Shown: piece after piece, positions 34,100-45,559 of the stretch
How the letters are laid out: each line of letters opens with the position of its first letter
Position numbering within the stretch: the stretch's first letter is position 1
From: Tetragonia tetragonoides
Lineage: Eukaryota > Streptophyta > Magnoliopsida > Caryophyllales > Aizoaceae
DNA length: 64,000 bases
Assembly (NCBI GenBank): GCA_038025085.1
Contig: CM076142.1
Coordinates: forward strand, 9,150,501 to 9,214,500
Reading direction: 5' to 3'
Notes under the pieces: model-generated
Seen by the model: the letters and a program-made list of their open reading frames with translations, nothing else
Told to the model about the DNA's origin: nothing
Databases searched by the model: none
Made by a program: the position numbers and the translations under genes

Positions 34100-36238
34100 T
34101 CAGCCAACAATGCATCCCCTGAAGTTCTCTTTTCTTGGGTGCTTAATCAAGGAGCACATCTTGCAGCTATATCCCAAGGGAGCTGAAAGAACACATGATT
34201 AAGACAAATGTAAAGGATACAAGAGAAAAATTGAAGGTAAAATCAGCAAAGATCATGATGAGCAAAACAATCAAGTGTTTGCAGAAATATACCAGACTCA
34301 AAGTCCCACGGCCCCAAGTTTTCGCAGCAGGTAACTTCACCGTTCACCAGTTCAGCGAAAAACAGTTCCACTGGAGCATCTGGTTCATCTTTAGGCCGAG
34401 CCATGAAGTTGGTATGCAAGACAAGGTTCCGAGTAACCTTTCCTTGAGTTGTCAATGGCTTCACAAGCTTATAGATTGGACGCTGAAAAAGTTGGGGAGC
34501 ATGCAGTATTCTGTCAAATTAAGCATAGAAAGAAAGCTATATACATGATAATTACTACTGTACTACTATTTGAAAGCCAAGAATTGGGAATGAGAAAATT
34601 AAACAAACCCCGTGTTCCTCGGACCCCTTATTGTACAAAGTTAAGGCCCGTCTTCCAAAACGACGATTTTGGGCATCAAAAGCCTTCCTACTCCTTCGTT
34701 TTGGAAGAGGAGGTACTCGGAATGCCATGCCACCATATTTGAGCCATTTTTCATAAAGTTGAGGAGGCAGATCTGGGGGTGGTTTCTTCCTACAAAGTGT
34801 AAGAATCGAAATGGAAAATCATATATATGAGTCCCCGAGATCAACTCGAAACCAAATCAAATGGTCTAGCTTTCTTCATCGCCAAAGCCCATAAACATGG
34901 AAACTCAATAAAAATCCTCCAACTCTTGAATCAATCAATGAAGTCACAAAGCGTGTAACAAGTGAATTGTAATTGTAACACACCCCAACAATCATCCACA
35001 TTCCACACCACCTACATTAATCTTGTTACCCTTAGCATAATTAGCTTGTACCATATCAACTAAACAGAAAAATCATACTAACCCTGTAAAAAGGTGAAGC
35101 AATATAAACGAAGAATTCAAGCAAAGCAAACAGCTGAGTAGCAATAAAATTGATCAATCATATAAAACACACACACACCAGAATACATACTGCAAGTAAG
35201 TTTAAACAGCGTTACGTACAGGCGTACAGCTATCAAAAGCTAATACTCCATCCTTTCGACAATGAGCTTCCTGTTTGACATTTGGAGTCAAACTTCACAA
35301 AATTTGACTATTGAATTGTGAAAAAAATATGAAGATTTACAACATCAAAAATACTATTCATATATTCATTTTTAATTATACTTTCACACTATTAACTTTG
35401 TATAATTTCCAGAATGGTATAATTACAGTTACTAATGGTCAAAGTGTTGCCTCGAAGACCGGTGCAAAATCAAAGAGAAAGCTCATTTTGGGACGGAGGA
35501 AGTAAAAAATAGCAGAGCATATTAGTTACTTATTAGGAGCTAAGAGCCTGTTTGGGAGTTTTGGGTGGGAAGGGAAGGGAAGGGAAGGAGAGGGAGGGGA
35601 AGGGAAGGGAATGAGAGGGAGGGGAAGGGAAGGGAAGGGAAGGGAGGAGAATGAAGGTGAAATACTTCACCTTGTTTGAGGAGTTTAAGTAAGGAGAAGG
35701 GAGGGGAACCGACTACTATCAATTAAAAATTCCCCTTCTCCTCCATTCCCCCCAATTTGGGGGGAACAAAAATTGAGTTAATGGAGGGTAATTGTTCCCC
35801 TTCATTCCCCTCCCTTCCCCTCTTTAAAAAAACTTGCAAACAAGGAGAATTTTTTTATTTCCCCCTCATTCCCCTCCCTTCCCCTCCATTCTCCAACTCC
35901 CAAACAGCCTCTAAGAGAAAAATGTGACATACAATATTTCAGCATATTTAGCTTCGTTCTTGAGCCTCCTTTGAGTTTCAAGCAAACATAACAACATAGA
36001 AAGGGAGACGAAATAATTAGTGAGCAAATCAAAACCCAGAAATCGAAACAAATAAAAAAAAACCTAAATAATGAAAACCGAAAAACAAAACCCTAATTAA
36101 CGAAATTAATGGAGAGAGAAAATCAATTATTGATGATGGAGCAAATTTATATAATTACCGGGCTAGCTTGAGCTCATCTGGTGGTGTGAATATGACTTCC
36201 CTTGATCGCAAGTTGTAACGCTTGTCTTTCAATGTCAT
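34100..36238 (-). pseudogene. DUF3615/cystatin-like small gene, copy C (best preserved, exon 2 acceptor lost)
   Basis: Five exons can be placed: 36159-36238 (MTLKDKRYNLRSREVIF), exon 2 at about 35933-35980 (ETQRRLKNEAKYAEI), 34609-34789 (KKPPPDLPPQLYEKWLKYGG; RRALTLYNKGSEEHG), 34293-34482 (RPIYKLVKPLTTQ; HTNFMARPKDEPDAPVELFF; CCENLGPWDF) and 34100-34182 (PLGYSCKMCSLIKHPRKENF). Phases agree across exons 3-5. The LxLYN...YKLVKPL...HTNFxARPKD...LFFAEL pattern resembles plant DUF3615 or cystatin-related proteins, a small alpha/beta fold of unknown biochemical role; this is a pattern-based guess. The exon 2 acceptor AG present in copies A and B is deleted here, so splicing is doubtful. The first intron downstream of exon 2 carries a 363-bp hAT-like insertion. 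Confidence 0.65.
35539..35917. mobile_element. hAT-like MITE with purine-strand arms (GGGAA)n
   Basis: An element of about 363 bp (35547-35909) between GCTAAGAG and TCTAAGAG, 8-bp duplications with one mismatch. Termini are CCTGTTTGGGAGTT and, reversed, GGCTGTTTGGGAGTT. The left arm is a long run of GGGAAGGGAAGGGAGGGGAA. The right arm is the complementary CCCCTTCCCCTCCC, so the whole element can fold back. Copies A and B lack it. It has no coding content. Confidence 0.8.
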
Positions 36239-36690
36239 CGCCTTCTTTGATCACATATACTCCCTCTCTGTTTTTACTTCCTATGTTATAACCGTTAACC
36301 CTAAATAACTGTAAATATATTGTAACTAAAAAAAAAAACTGTAAATATGTCAATATAAAAATTTATTAAAAATATAAAAAAACTATCATTAGAAGTGAAT
36401 TTTTTTTGAGTGAATCATTAAAAGTGAATTTAAAAATAGTTTCTTTATTTCTATCAAAAAAAAAATAGTTTCTTTATATTATAAATGTTTATAATTTTTT
36501 TTACAAATTAATAGTCAAGTTCTTTTCTAGATTTTGTTTTGGTGCAGCATTTTAAAAGTTTTTGTGGTTAAAGATATTATTCTGTACAATTGGTGGTGTT
36601 GGTGAGGTATAATAATAAAAACAACAAGTCTTGTATAAAACTGTACCATGGTGGGACGGGATTACTTTAATGAAGAATAACGGTGATCAC
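36239..36690. other. AT-rich spacer
   Basis: Homopolymer-rich, AT-rich sequence with two similar AGTGAATTTNNNNNNAGT stretches near 36390-36440. No gene is seen. Confidence 0.5.
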
Positions 36691-36699
36691 TTCTTATCC

Positions 36700-37100
36700 A
36701 CATAAAGTCACCCTTGTTTTGAGCTGCCTTTTAAGTTCAGGGAGTGGGAAGATCAGGGTTCTAAGAAAGTTGGGTTTTTCACAGCTTTGTGCATTGAAGA
36801 CTACATTGAAAGGGTGGTGGCCTGTGCTGATTGTATATGTCACCATGTACAGCGCTGCTACACTACTTAGTTATTAGCTTCTTGTGAAGAAAGAACAAGA
36901 GTTAACTAGAGATTTAGGCCCTTGTAGCTTTACTCTAATTTCGTAAGCAGTTTCTAGTTAAGCTTAATTTTCCTCTGTTTGTTCTATAAGGCGTAGGCGA
37001 GTCTGCTTGTTGCATAGCTTTCTACTAGCATGCTGCAAGCGAGGCAATGAGGATGTAGTCTTTGATGTTTAGCCAATAAATGAAGGGTCTTCTGTGGTGT
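36700..37100 (+). pseudogene. SEO: Orphan 3' end of an SEO gene (fragment e)
   Basis: A frame here reads FREWEDQGSKKVGFFTAL and then RVVACADC, followed by degenerate CHHVQRCYTT and a stop. This corresponds to HKEWADRSIKLGVVTVLL ... RVVACADCGH ... YRCC at the end of SEO copies a and b, with the intervening exon part deleted. It continues into a 3' UTR-like stretch with CCAATAAATGAAGGGTC (AATAAA). No upstream exons are present. It is on the plus strand, opposite to the neighbouring copy c, and reappears as fragment f at 44699. Confidence 0.8.
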
Positions 37101-37469
37101 ACTGTACATTGCTTCAATTTTGCCACTTCTCGTTTCAGTCAATGCGAATATCAATCTAGTTTGCTATAGAGAGCTATACTATTCATGTAAAATGGATCAG
37201 AAAACAAAAATTACCTTTAATTTGCTGAAAGAAAATGACATTGATCGATTATTTCATACTAGAACTCAGCTCGCTTACAAATGGAAAATTTTCGATAACT
37301 ACAAATAAAGTTCGCAGGTCATGGATGGCACCGTTTCATAGTAGCATAATGTATAAGACAGAACACATAACTTAAACTTAGCCTAACGATGCAAGCTGAC
37401 AAATAAAGAAACAAAATGCAATGGAAATCAATGATTTAAAGCCTAAGGGAAACAAATTGGTTGTTCAAT

Positions 37470-40400
37470 TCAATCAGTGCAACAACGGTACATGAAGTAC
37501 TTCTCCATCTGCTTTCCACACTCAGCACAGACCACCTTCTCAGGGATTCCTCCTTCGATACCAGGAAGTATAAGCCTATTGCAGTGATGCGGGGTGTGAA
37601 GGTGCTGAAGGTGTTCCCTAAGAGCTGGCACGAACCCTTTCGTCTTTGCATTTTCCTCCCACTCCTCGAACCTTCCAAAACTCTCAAGTATTGTATCCCC
37701 TTTAGCCCTTGCCATCTCAGATGATCCAAGCCAAACGGTGGCCCAACCTTGGTCACTCCCATCGAAGCTCAGTACTGTCATGACTTCTTGCATTATGCGG
37801 TCACCCTCCACGTCCCTACCATGCTGCATTTTTGAGTAAAGCATGCACTCGAGCCTAGTCCAAAAGTACCAGATTGAGGTGAGTTCAGGCAAGAAAAAAC
37901 TAAGTTTCTCAGTGTCTATGGTCCCTATGATCTTCCTGACTCGCTCTTTTGCATTGCTTTTCCCGACATAGATTAGGTGTAGCTCGATCCCTGCAGCCAT
38001 ACCCACTTCTTTGGCGGTCGTTGTGAATCTCCGAATCCATTCCATGTCCTCTCCACCATACAAGCAAATGTGTTTTCCTTGTGGTATCTGTGGAAGGTCA
38101 AGCACATTGGACTAGAATCAGAACATATCTCCTTAGTTTAAATTATTGAGGGGATATAATGACATACTGAATTAGCAAAGGACTCAGATAAAACTAAAAA
38201 TAAATCTTAATTATTTGGAAAGGCAGAGGATTTTTGATTGCAAGTTGAAGAAGGATACCCATTCCAGAATTGTATCATCAATGGAATCCACCAATAGCTC
38301 AAGTGTCCAGGTGTCATCCCTCCAGAGAGCTTCTTCCTTCATAGCAGTGAATGGGAAGGCCATATTTCCCCAAATCCAGATCATGTGAAGGGCATTTGGG
38401 CATGCCACTTTCCCTTGTGGGTCTAGCACAACCAGGATCATCTTCTTCGCAAACCGCCATACTTCCTTGATATACCTAATGGCTGCTGGTTCCAGAAGTT
38501 TCGGGTGCTGCAAAGTATACCAAGGCATCATGGACTGTAGCTCCTCAAATTTGTGCTCATGTGCTTCAGTCCATGGAGCGGACGTGTCCACTATTGGGAG
38601 CCAAACAATTTCATAGTTAAACTCAGGCTTTGATCTCGATTGTCTGTATATAGTGTCAAGGATCATCAGCTCTTCATGGGAGATATCGAGGTCTGATATG
38701 AGTAACAGTACTGTCTTTCTCCTGAGTACTTCAACATGAACCTGTTCTCAGTGATTAAAATTTGACAAAGTTAGTTTGTCTGATTTGAAAAATGGAAAAG
38801 AAAAGAAATGTGAGGGTAAATTAGATGTGATAAGATTGTTAACCCGTGATTTTGTAGAGCCTTCGACAAGGGGCATCATGTCATCTCTGAGGTATATCAG
38901 ATGCCTGAGAATCCTGCTGTTATCATGGTGGGGCATTTCGAAGAGGCGAACAAGATTGTGGTAAGCCTCTATGTGCTTCTTTTCATCTGCATTTTCATTG
39001 TGGTCGCTTAGTCCATATAAATTTTCAACTTAAGACATGAAACAACTTCAATTCAGACATTTTTCCAATACAAAGTACGATTCTAATGGTACTTTATGAT
39101 GCATGACGAGGGGAGCGGCTCTGTAAATATTTTCTTTAGCATACATGACAATTTTAATTCCCTGTCTTCATATAATACTTGAAGTTGCATTAATATGTAA
39201 TCAACTTCACTTTAAGAGGGTCTTCATGAAAGTGTTCTCCTTTTTCCTCTGTTCTTCTCACAAACAAAGGGTATATAAAGTAACTATGAAGCCTCACCTA
39301 TATGCTGATAGCAAAGAGAGAGTTGCTGCATAAGGTGATCATGTATGTTCCTCTCCTTATGAGCCAAGCTCGATAGCTCCCAAGCCTCTGTAGTTGATGT
39401 AATGACCCTAGATTGAATATATCCCAACATTAAAAAAGTAAGTCATAATCAAAGGATATTCAAATCAAAAGTATTGGAAATTTGTTTCAATATACAAGGT
39501 CTTACTCATAGCTCATTCCAATAAGGCTAGCTATCTGTGTAGCACAGGCCACCACACTCCGAATAGTCCAGTAAGCAGCAGTAGGAATATGTGTCATAGC
39601 AATGGACAATGGCGGCTGATCAGGGGATATGTACTGATGAGGAAGTTGCCTGAACTCCACAATCGTCTTGGTCACATCCAACATAGCGCTGATGAGGCTG
39701 TTTAGAGCATCAAAACGCGATTTCAGGGCATTTGAGTGCTCCATCAACTCAGGTAACTGCTTCAGAACAGCCACCGACTTGGCAAGAGGGTGCGTTGCAT
39801 AGAGCTGAATGACAAGCCAGAACTCCCCATAGGCTATCGCCAGGGCTGCAAGGGTGATCACCACCTTTGCGTCCCATGAGTAGTTGGAGAGCATGTGAAG
39901 GAGCGACATGCTTGTTGCGTGCGCATCTCCTCCTCCTGAGCACTTGCATGATATCTGACAATATATAAATATAGTTAAGAAGTTGTAATTAAATAGATGA
40001 GATTCTGTCTTAGCAAAATTGGAGAATATAGTTCCCAAGGGCTACTTGCTTATTGCCTTCTACACTAAATAATACTATAAGTAATACTTTAGCTTATCTC
40101 TTGTCAATCATCAGTCCCTTTCTGTTCTGAAGCTATTTACCGGCTCCTGTTTCTGTTGAACTTGCCATATAACTACAGTCTACAGGTGCAAACTACAAAG
40201 AAGTGTCAATATGGGTCTGCTTTTCTTTTGGTTACTTCAGGGGCTTTATATTAGTATATAGAAAGGATCAATATCCAGAAAACTATGCGTATTCAAAGTG
40301 CTAGAATTTGGATACGTGTCTGACACGCGAACGGAAGGGTTAATCATTTACTCAGAGTAGCAGGGTTCTACTTTTATCTTCGTTCTTGTTCGGAGTTCTA

Positions 40401-40971
40401 ATCCCTAAGATTTAAAAACTACCTTTAGAGCCATCTACTAAGTGCTGATTTTTCTGCTTGCACAAGTACTATTTATTTATTTTATACAAGGGGAGGGGAC
40501 CAAACCAAAAAGACGCTGAATCAAATCAGACATACCTCACAGGAAACCTTTTGTATGATATAAGATAGTGCTTCAAGCATTCCATTTTCCTCAATAACAG
40601 CTTCACTGGTCTTGTCCTCCAAGGAATCAATGTTCTGACCCTGCATATTCAAGGTTCAAACTCACAAAACATCAAACATCAGTATTACCATTATGATGAC
40701 TTCGAACATAATCTCAATGAAAGTAAAATAGACAAAAACTGGGGAGAATTTAGGCATGTACTACATTAACAAGACCATCAACGCTAGGAGCAGCACGTCG
40801 AAAGACATCCTCGACAATGTCAAGGATAGGCCTGACATCGACATCACGACCATCAGGAGCGTGGGTTCCTTGGATCTGCTTCAGCATTGTGCTATCATCT
40901 GATGCTGAGAACATCCGACGGTCACCCTTGATCAGCTGCCTGGAGGGTTGGTGTGCTCCTGGACTTGCCAT
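37470..40971 (-). CDS. SEO: Sieve element occlusion protein, copy c (intact)
   Basis: Seven exons: 40765-40971, 40536-40640, 39506-39954, 39298-39407, 38844-38986, 38259-38741 and 37470-38087. All have GT-AG introns in consistent phase and encode about 704 residues. An SEO N domain ([32 protein letters not shown]) is followed by a thioredoxin-like central domain ([42 protein letters not shown]) and a C domain ([16 protein letters not shown]) with the terminal [22 protein letters not shown] proteins assemble the P-protein filaments of phloem sieve elements and help seal damaged tubes. Unlike copies a and b it has an extra intron before VHVEVLRRK and no Asn-Pro run, so c/d and a/b are distinct subtypes. 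It is the only copy in the window with no disabling change. The ATG at 40971 follows a TATA box 92 bp away. Confidence 0.93.
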
Positions 40972-41062
40972 TTCCCCAAAGTTCCCTACAGACAATCAAA
41001 CTAGTACTAGAACAAAGGCGACTGTTAATAATTGGCTTATTCCTGGGTCCTGTTAGCTGAAC

Positions 41063-41072
41063 ATTATATATA
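41063..41072 (-). promoter_or_regulatory. TATA box of SEO copy c
   Basis: On the minus strand TATATATAAT lies about 92 bp upstream of the ATG at 40971. The corresponding site of copy d reads TATAAATG (49474-49481). Confidence 0.5.
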
Positions 41073-41654
41073 GTGGTGAAAAAGAATCAAGTACCTTACT
41101 TGTAAGGATCTTAAAGCCATGCAGTGTTGTAGGATAATCTAGCTTTGGTGGTCCCTAAAATATCTTTACAGCAACCTTGTTCTGAGATGACGCTGGGAGT
41201 TATTTTAAAAGAGCATTCACTACCAAAGATTTTTTATTTAAGGGAAAAAAAAAACAGATAGCAGCATCAAGTGTTTGAAACTGTTGGAATGGACTAGCCT
41301 AAAACTCCGCTGTGAGTAAATTGTTCATTTCACCCTCACTACCTATCCTTAATGCTGTTAAGAGTACGAACAACACATGAGCACTTCAATCTACGCCGAG
41401 TTTGACATCAGACGACAGGCATGTCACATACTGAACTTGTACTTGAGATCATCATGTCATAACGAGCTAAAGACATCTGCATTTCGAGTAGAGGGTATAC
41501 CACTACGCGACTCAGGCCAAGACCACACTTGAGAACCTACGTACTTGGAAATTGGAACTAAAGAAGATGGTTTTTGTCACCCACAAATCAAAAGAAAATT
41601 TTAATTAAAACAAAAAAGAAAAGACTCCTCAGATCTCAGCCAGAAAAGATAGCT

Positions 41655-42635
41655 GTTGTATGTATTGCTGGAAGTATCTGTTAAAATTTCCTGCTATTGT
41701 ATACAGAGAAAGATTTTTTCTCTGAATCAAGAAAATTTTCAGGTTCCAACTTTTAATATCCACGGTAAAAGTGAAATTACTGACTTATGATTGTCTTATA
41801 TTATGCCTGAGTCCAATATCAGTCCCAAGAATTTCTCTAATACATTCGCGGTAAGTTGTCTGGTTTGACTTTTGGTTTCTTCAAACACCTTGGGAAAACT
41901 ATCATGAGCAGGCAGCAGCTATCAGTACCAGTAATGGAAATGAAAAGAACAGGTGATATATAGGAGTAATTCACTATGCTAATACAAGGATATATGATTA
42001 ACACAGTATAACACAAGGATAACCTCCACTACAAAGTATTCGTTACCCGGAGATATAAATTAATCCTGTAAACAACTTTTTATACAGACAGTCTTTTATG
42101 CTGTAAGATACTTGAAGATCAGATCAGACCTGACAGTCTTTTATGCGCAGTTCCTGTCATTACTAAAAATGGCTCATAAAGAAAGGTTACCATGATTAGT
42201 TTGTCAATTGGATTCAAGAATTCAATAGCGCGAAAATGCCAATTTGCAAAATGCAACTTTAGGATGGAGGGATATATGGTTCTGTCTAGGATGCCCTTCA
42301 ATTTGTAGGACATTTTCTTAGGGGGATTAGTTAAGCTATTAAAGGGAAGTTTCATAGGAGAATAAGTTCATAGTTTATATATTTGTCACATGTTTTTTAG
42401 GAAAAGCAAAAGCAAGAAAAGCAAAAGATCACATAACAAGGCTTAACTTAAACCTATTTTAGTGCAGTATAATTAAGCTCAGTACCATATTTATGCATTA
42501 ATATATATATATTTGAACACTTTATACCTTATTGCAGAAAGTTAAAGCACATGGAATTATAACACAAGCACAAACTAAGTAATCTTATTAGGTAAGATGA
42601 TTTCCATTTTCCAATAGCAAACGTGACTGTAAATA
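41655..42635. other. Block present in duplication unit 1 only
   Basis: Between CAGCCAGAAAAGATA and AATACAAGTAACTC, unit 1 has about 1 kb where unit 2 has about 110 bp of different sequence (49921-50030). No ORF or clear terminal repeats are visible, so I cannot tell an insertion in unit 1 from a deletion in unit 2. Confidence 0.5.
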
Positions 42636-43799
42636 CAAGTAACTCCTGGTTTCAAAAGACCATTCGTGCATATATAATTGGACGACTGTTATTGTAGATA
42701 AGAAACAACTTTTGCATCCAATGCAAGGAAGTTAAAGATGATGTGCAATAAAGCATAGAAGCTGTCAGAATGGATAGTAGTCTCGATCACCAAGGTGGAG
42801 TATGATCGGGGATATTCAAACCTGGAATCTAATGTACCCGACTTCTCAATGTTAATCATTAGGCTAAGACATTCTTGATAACTTATAAGCAAAGTTCAAG
42901 CTGTTTATATACTGCATTTTGTGCACTTGCTCAATGTTTATACTTGCCCAAGTTATGAGAGAAAGATAGTACAGTATATTATTATAGTACTTATACTAGT
43001 GGCAGTGAAAACGTGTGTAAAGTGTAATTTTGCTTTCTATATCTTAATATCTACTAAATAATCTGTAGAGGAACTCAGTAATCTTTCTCATAATCAGAGT
43101 AAATTAAGCTGAAATTAAGACTATCAATTTAACAAACCATTTAACAAACCAAAAGTAATTAAAGGACAGGATCAAGTAAAGCTAATCTGGTAATCTCTCT
43201 TTTTAATAATCACAAGCTGATGTAATGGTATACATATGCATTATTCCATTTGTTTGTCCTATTTTGAATATTCTAATAGCTAATCTACTTTACATTTCAA
43301 AGCATTTGTGTGTGGACTGTGGTACTGTAATAGTGTAATTGAGTTATGATTTATATATGCTTAGGTTTCTAAAACCTACAGTACATTGTTTAAAAAATGG
43401 TTGGGGTGACCAATAAAAAAGATTGGGCCCCATCTGTCAAATGGGCCGATCTAATGGGTTACAGATTCGGGTTACTTTGACTTCAGGATGGGTTGGTTAC
43501 GGGTTTTTAGTTTATTTTTTGGATTGTAAACAAATTCAGGACGAGAAAATTTTATCGAAACCTGAAAAAATGGGTCGGAGTGGCTTTTCAACCGCTATAG
43601 CGTAGGGTGATCAAATAAAAGAAATGGTCTGGAAACTTTGGATATTGGATTTGGGCTGGCTATAATCATGGGGCCTAGAGAAAAAGACTCATCCCTCAAT
43701 ACTAATCTATAACCCACCCAAATGGATAACAATAACAACAATCCAGAGAATAAACCAACCCAGCCAGAACTTTCCCACAATGCAAAAAAAAGAAAAAAA

Positions 43800-43925
43800 A
43801 AAAAAAGGGGTAAGAGATGCCATTGACATTGTTGCCATTTTCATGTTCAGTGGTGGCGTGTGGTTCCCGCTATCGTGCGCCATATAAGCACTTCATTATC
43901 ATCTCGTCCGACTTTACAATATCCA
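43800..43925 (+). promoter_or_regulatory. Orphan copy of the PIMT core promoter
   Basis: It matches 51225-51347 almost base for base, including GATGCCATTGACATTGTTGC and the TATA motif GCGCCATATAAGCAC (about 43879-43893). It ends before the ABRE and start codon of PIMT. No coding sequence follows, only a SINE-like stretch and a TRIM. Confidence 0.75.
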
Positions 43926-43984
43926 TCTTTTCCCAACAGTGATATTAGAGCCTGGTTTATTAGACCATTATTTTCTAGTGTAAT

Positions 43985-44100
43985 TTAAAAAAGGAGTCGA
44001 ACGTCACACACGATAGTGATTAAGATTTAAGACTAAAGTGTTGTGTACATTAGGTCTCAGGTTTGAATCCCGCCTCCTCTCCATGTGTGTATATATTTAT
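43985..44100 (+). repeat. tRNA-derived SINE-like stretch
   Basis: GATAGTGATTAAGATTTAAG followed by AGGTCTCAGGTTTGAATCCC: an A-box-like segment and a near-perfect B box (GGTTTGAATCC) at pol III spacing, then a T-rich tail. It resembles, in the opposite orientation, the stretch at 50215-50305. Confidence 0.4.
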
Positions 44101-44158
44101 ATATATTGTATGCGCCTAAAGCATGGTTGCCTGTGGCCATGCATGGGGCGTGGATTCA

Positions 44159-44621
44159 TTATTTGTTGAAGTGGGTTAATGTCCCACATGGAAAGATTAA
44201 AGGGTCTTGAGCATACATATAAGGAAGTGGGTTACTCCACCCATTGCCAATTGGTTTTGGGTTGGAACCTCACTTATCTTGTGTGTGTGCTCACTTGTTA
44301 ATGCCCAATTTGTTGAAATTTAACATGGTATCAGAGCGGGCTTCGGTCCTGCCTTTATGACTCCCTTGTTGGTCCACGCGCGTGTGACTAGCCCATAGTA
44401 GGCTTTGATTGGTCCACACTTCAGCCCATGATGGGTCTTTGCGTGAGGTGGGGTGTTGAAGTGGGTTAATGTCCCACATGAAAAGATTAAAGGATCTTGA
44501 GCATACATATAAGGAAGTGGGTTACTCCACCCATTGCCAATTGGTTTTGGGATGGAACCTCCACTTGTCTTGTATGTGTGCTCACTTGTTAAGGCCCAAT
44601 TTGTTGAAATTTAACATTATT
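44159..44621 (+). mobile_element. Complete TRIM (miniature LTR retrotransposon)
   Basis: An element of 453 bp (44164-44616) between perfect TTATT duplications. The LTRs are 162 and 163 bp (44164-44325, 44454-44616), starting TGTTGAAGTGGGTTAATGTC and ending AAATTTAACA, and each carries an ACATATAAGG TATA-like box. TGGTATCAGAGC, the tRNA-iMet primer site, follows the 5' LTR at 44326-44337. A purine-rich GCGTGAGGTGGGG precedes the 3' LTR. The 128-bp interior encodes nothing. It lies in the spacer between the two segmental duplication units. Confidence 0.93.
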
Positions 44622-44698
44622 AGCAATATCATTGACATCGTTCTCGTGTAAGTAAGCGTATGTAACGCAATCGACATGGCGCTGAGGCTGAAAGAAAG

Positions 44699-45250
44699 CA
44701 CGGTGGCTTGTGCTGATTGTATCTGTCATCAGGTACCGCGCTGCTACACTACTTAGTTATTAGCTTCATGTAGAGAAAGAACAAGAGTTAGCTTCATGTA
44801 GAGAAAGAACAAGAGTTAGCTAGAGGTTTAGGCCCTTGTAGCTGTAATATAACTGTTTCTGTTACTCTAATTTTGTAAACAGATTCTAGTTAAGCTTAAT
44901 TTTCCTCTGTTTGTTCTATAAGGCATAGGCGAGTCTGCTTGTCGCATAGCTTTCTACTAGCATGCTGCAAGCGAGGCAATGAGGATGTAGTCTTTGATGT
45001 TTAGCCAATAGATGAAGGGTCTTCTGTGATGTACATTACTGCTTCAATTTTGTACCTGTAACATAAGTGCTTCTATTACTCTTAACTTTAATTTATTCAC
45101 AAGCTGTTTCCACTTATCTTAAGTTTCCTCTGTTTGTTCTAGAAGGCGTGTGAGTCTGCTTGTTGCAAAGGTTTCTACTAGCATGCTGCAAGGCGATGAG
45201 GATGTAGTGTTTGATGTTTAGCCAATTCTGTGGTGCACATTGCTTCAGTT
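44699..45250 (+). pseudogene. SEO: Orphan 3' end of an SEO gene (fragment f)
   Basis: It begins with GTGGCTTGTGCTGATTGTAT (the VACADC codons) and continues into the same 3' UTR as fragment e. A 33-bp piece TAGCTTCATGTAGAGAAAGA... is tandemly repeated at about 44760-44820. The UTR block TTTCCTCTGTTTGTTCTA ... GATGTAGTNTTTGATGTTTAGCC occurs twice (about 44890-45015 and 45121-45225). It has no coding capacity left. Confidence 0.72.
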
Positions 45251-45559
45251 TTGCCACTTCTCGTTTCAGTCAATGCAAATATCAATCTTGTTTGCTATAG
45301 AGAGCTATATTATTCATGTAAAATGGATCAAAAAGCAAAAATATCTGTTAGTAGCTGAAAGAAAATGACATTGATCCATTATTTCATACTAGAACAACTC
45401 AGCTGGCTTACAAATGGAAAATTTTCGATGACTACAAATAGAGTTCGCAGGTCATGGATGGCAGCGTTTCATAGTAGCATGTATAAGACAGAACACATAA
45501 CTTAAACTTAGCCTAACGACGCAATCTGACAAATAAAGAAACAAAATGCAATTGGTTGT

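Larger units (their letters stand above)
36820..43925. repeat. Segmental duplication, unit 1
   Basis: It aligns in the same orientation with 44699-51347. The order is the same: SEO 3' fragment, SEO gene on the minus strand, its upstream DNA, and the core promoter of the PIMT gene. A block of about 1 kb (about 41655-42635) is present only in unit 1, and smaller indels are scattered. The right edge lies at CTCGTCCGACTTTACAATATC (about 43903-43925), where similarity to the PIMT leader stops. Confidence 0.88.

Noticed and set aside
35540..36032. Pro/Ser/Phe-rich and Gly/Arg-rich minus-strand frames
   Set aside because: They are translations of the purine/pyrimidine arms of the hAT-like MITE.
44159..44621. 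Cassandra-type TRIM
   Set aside because: The LTRs lack the 5S-rRNA-like promoter block that defines Cassandra, so only the general TRIM label was kept.
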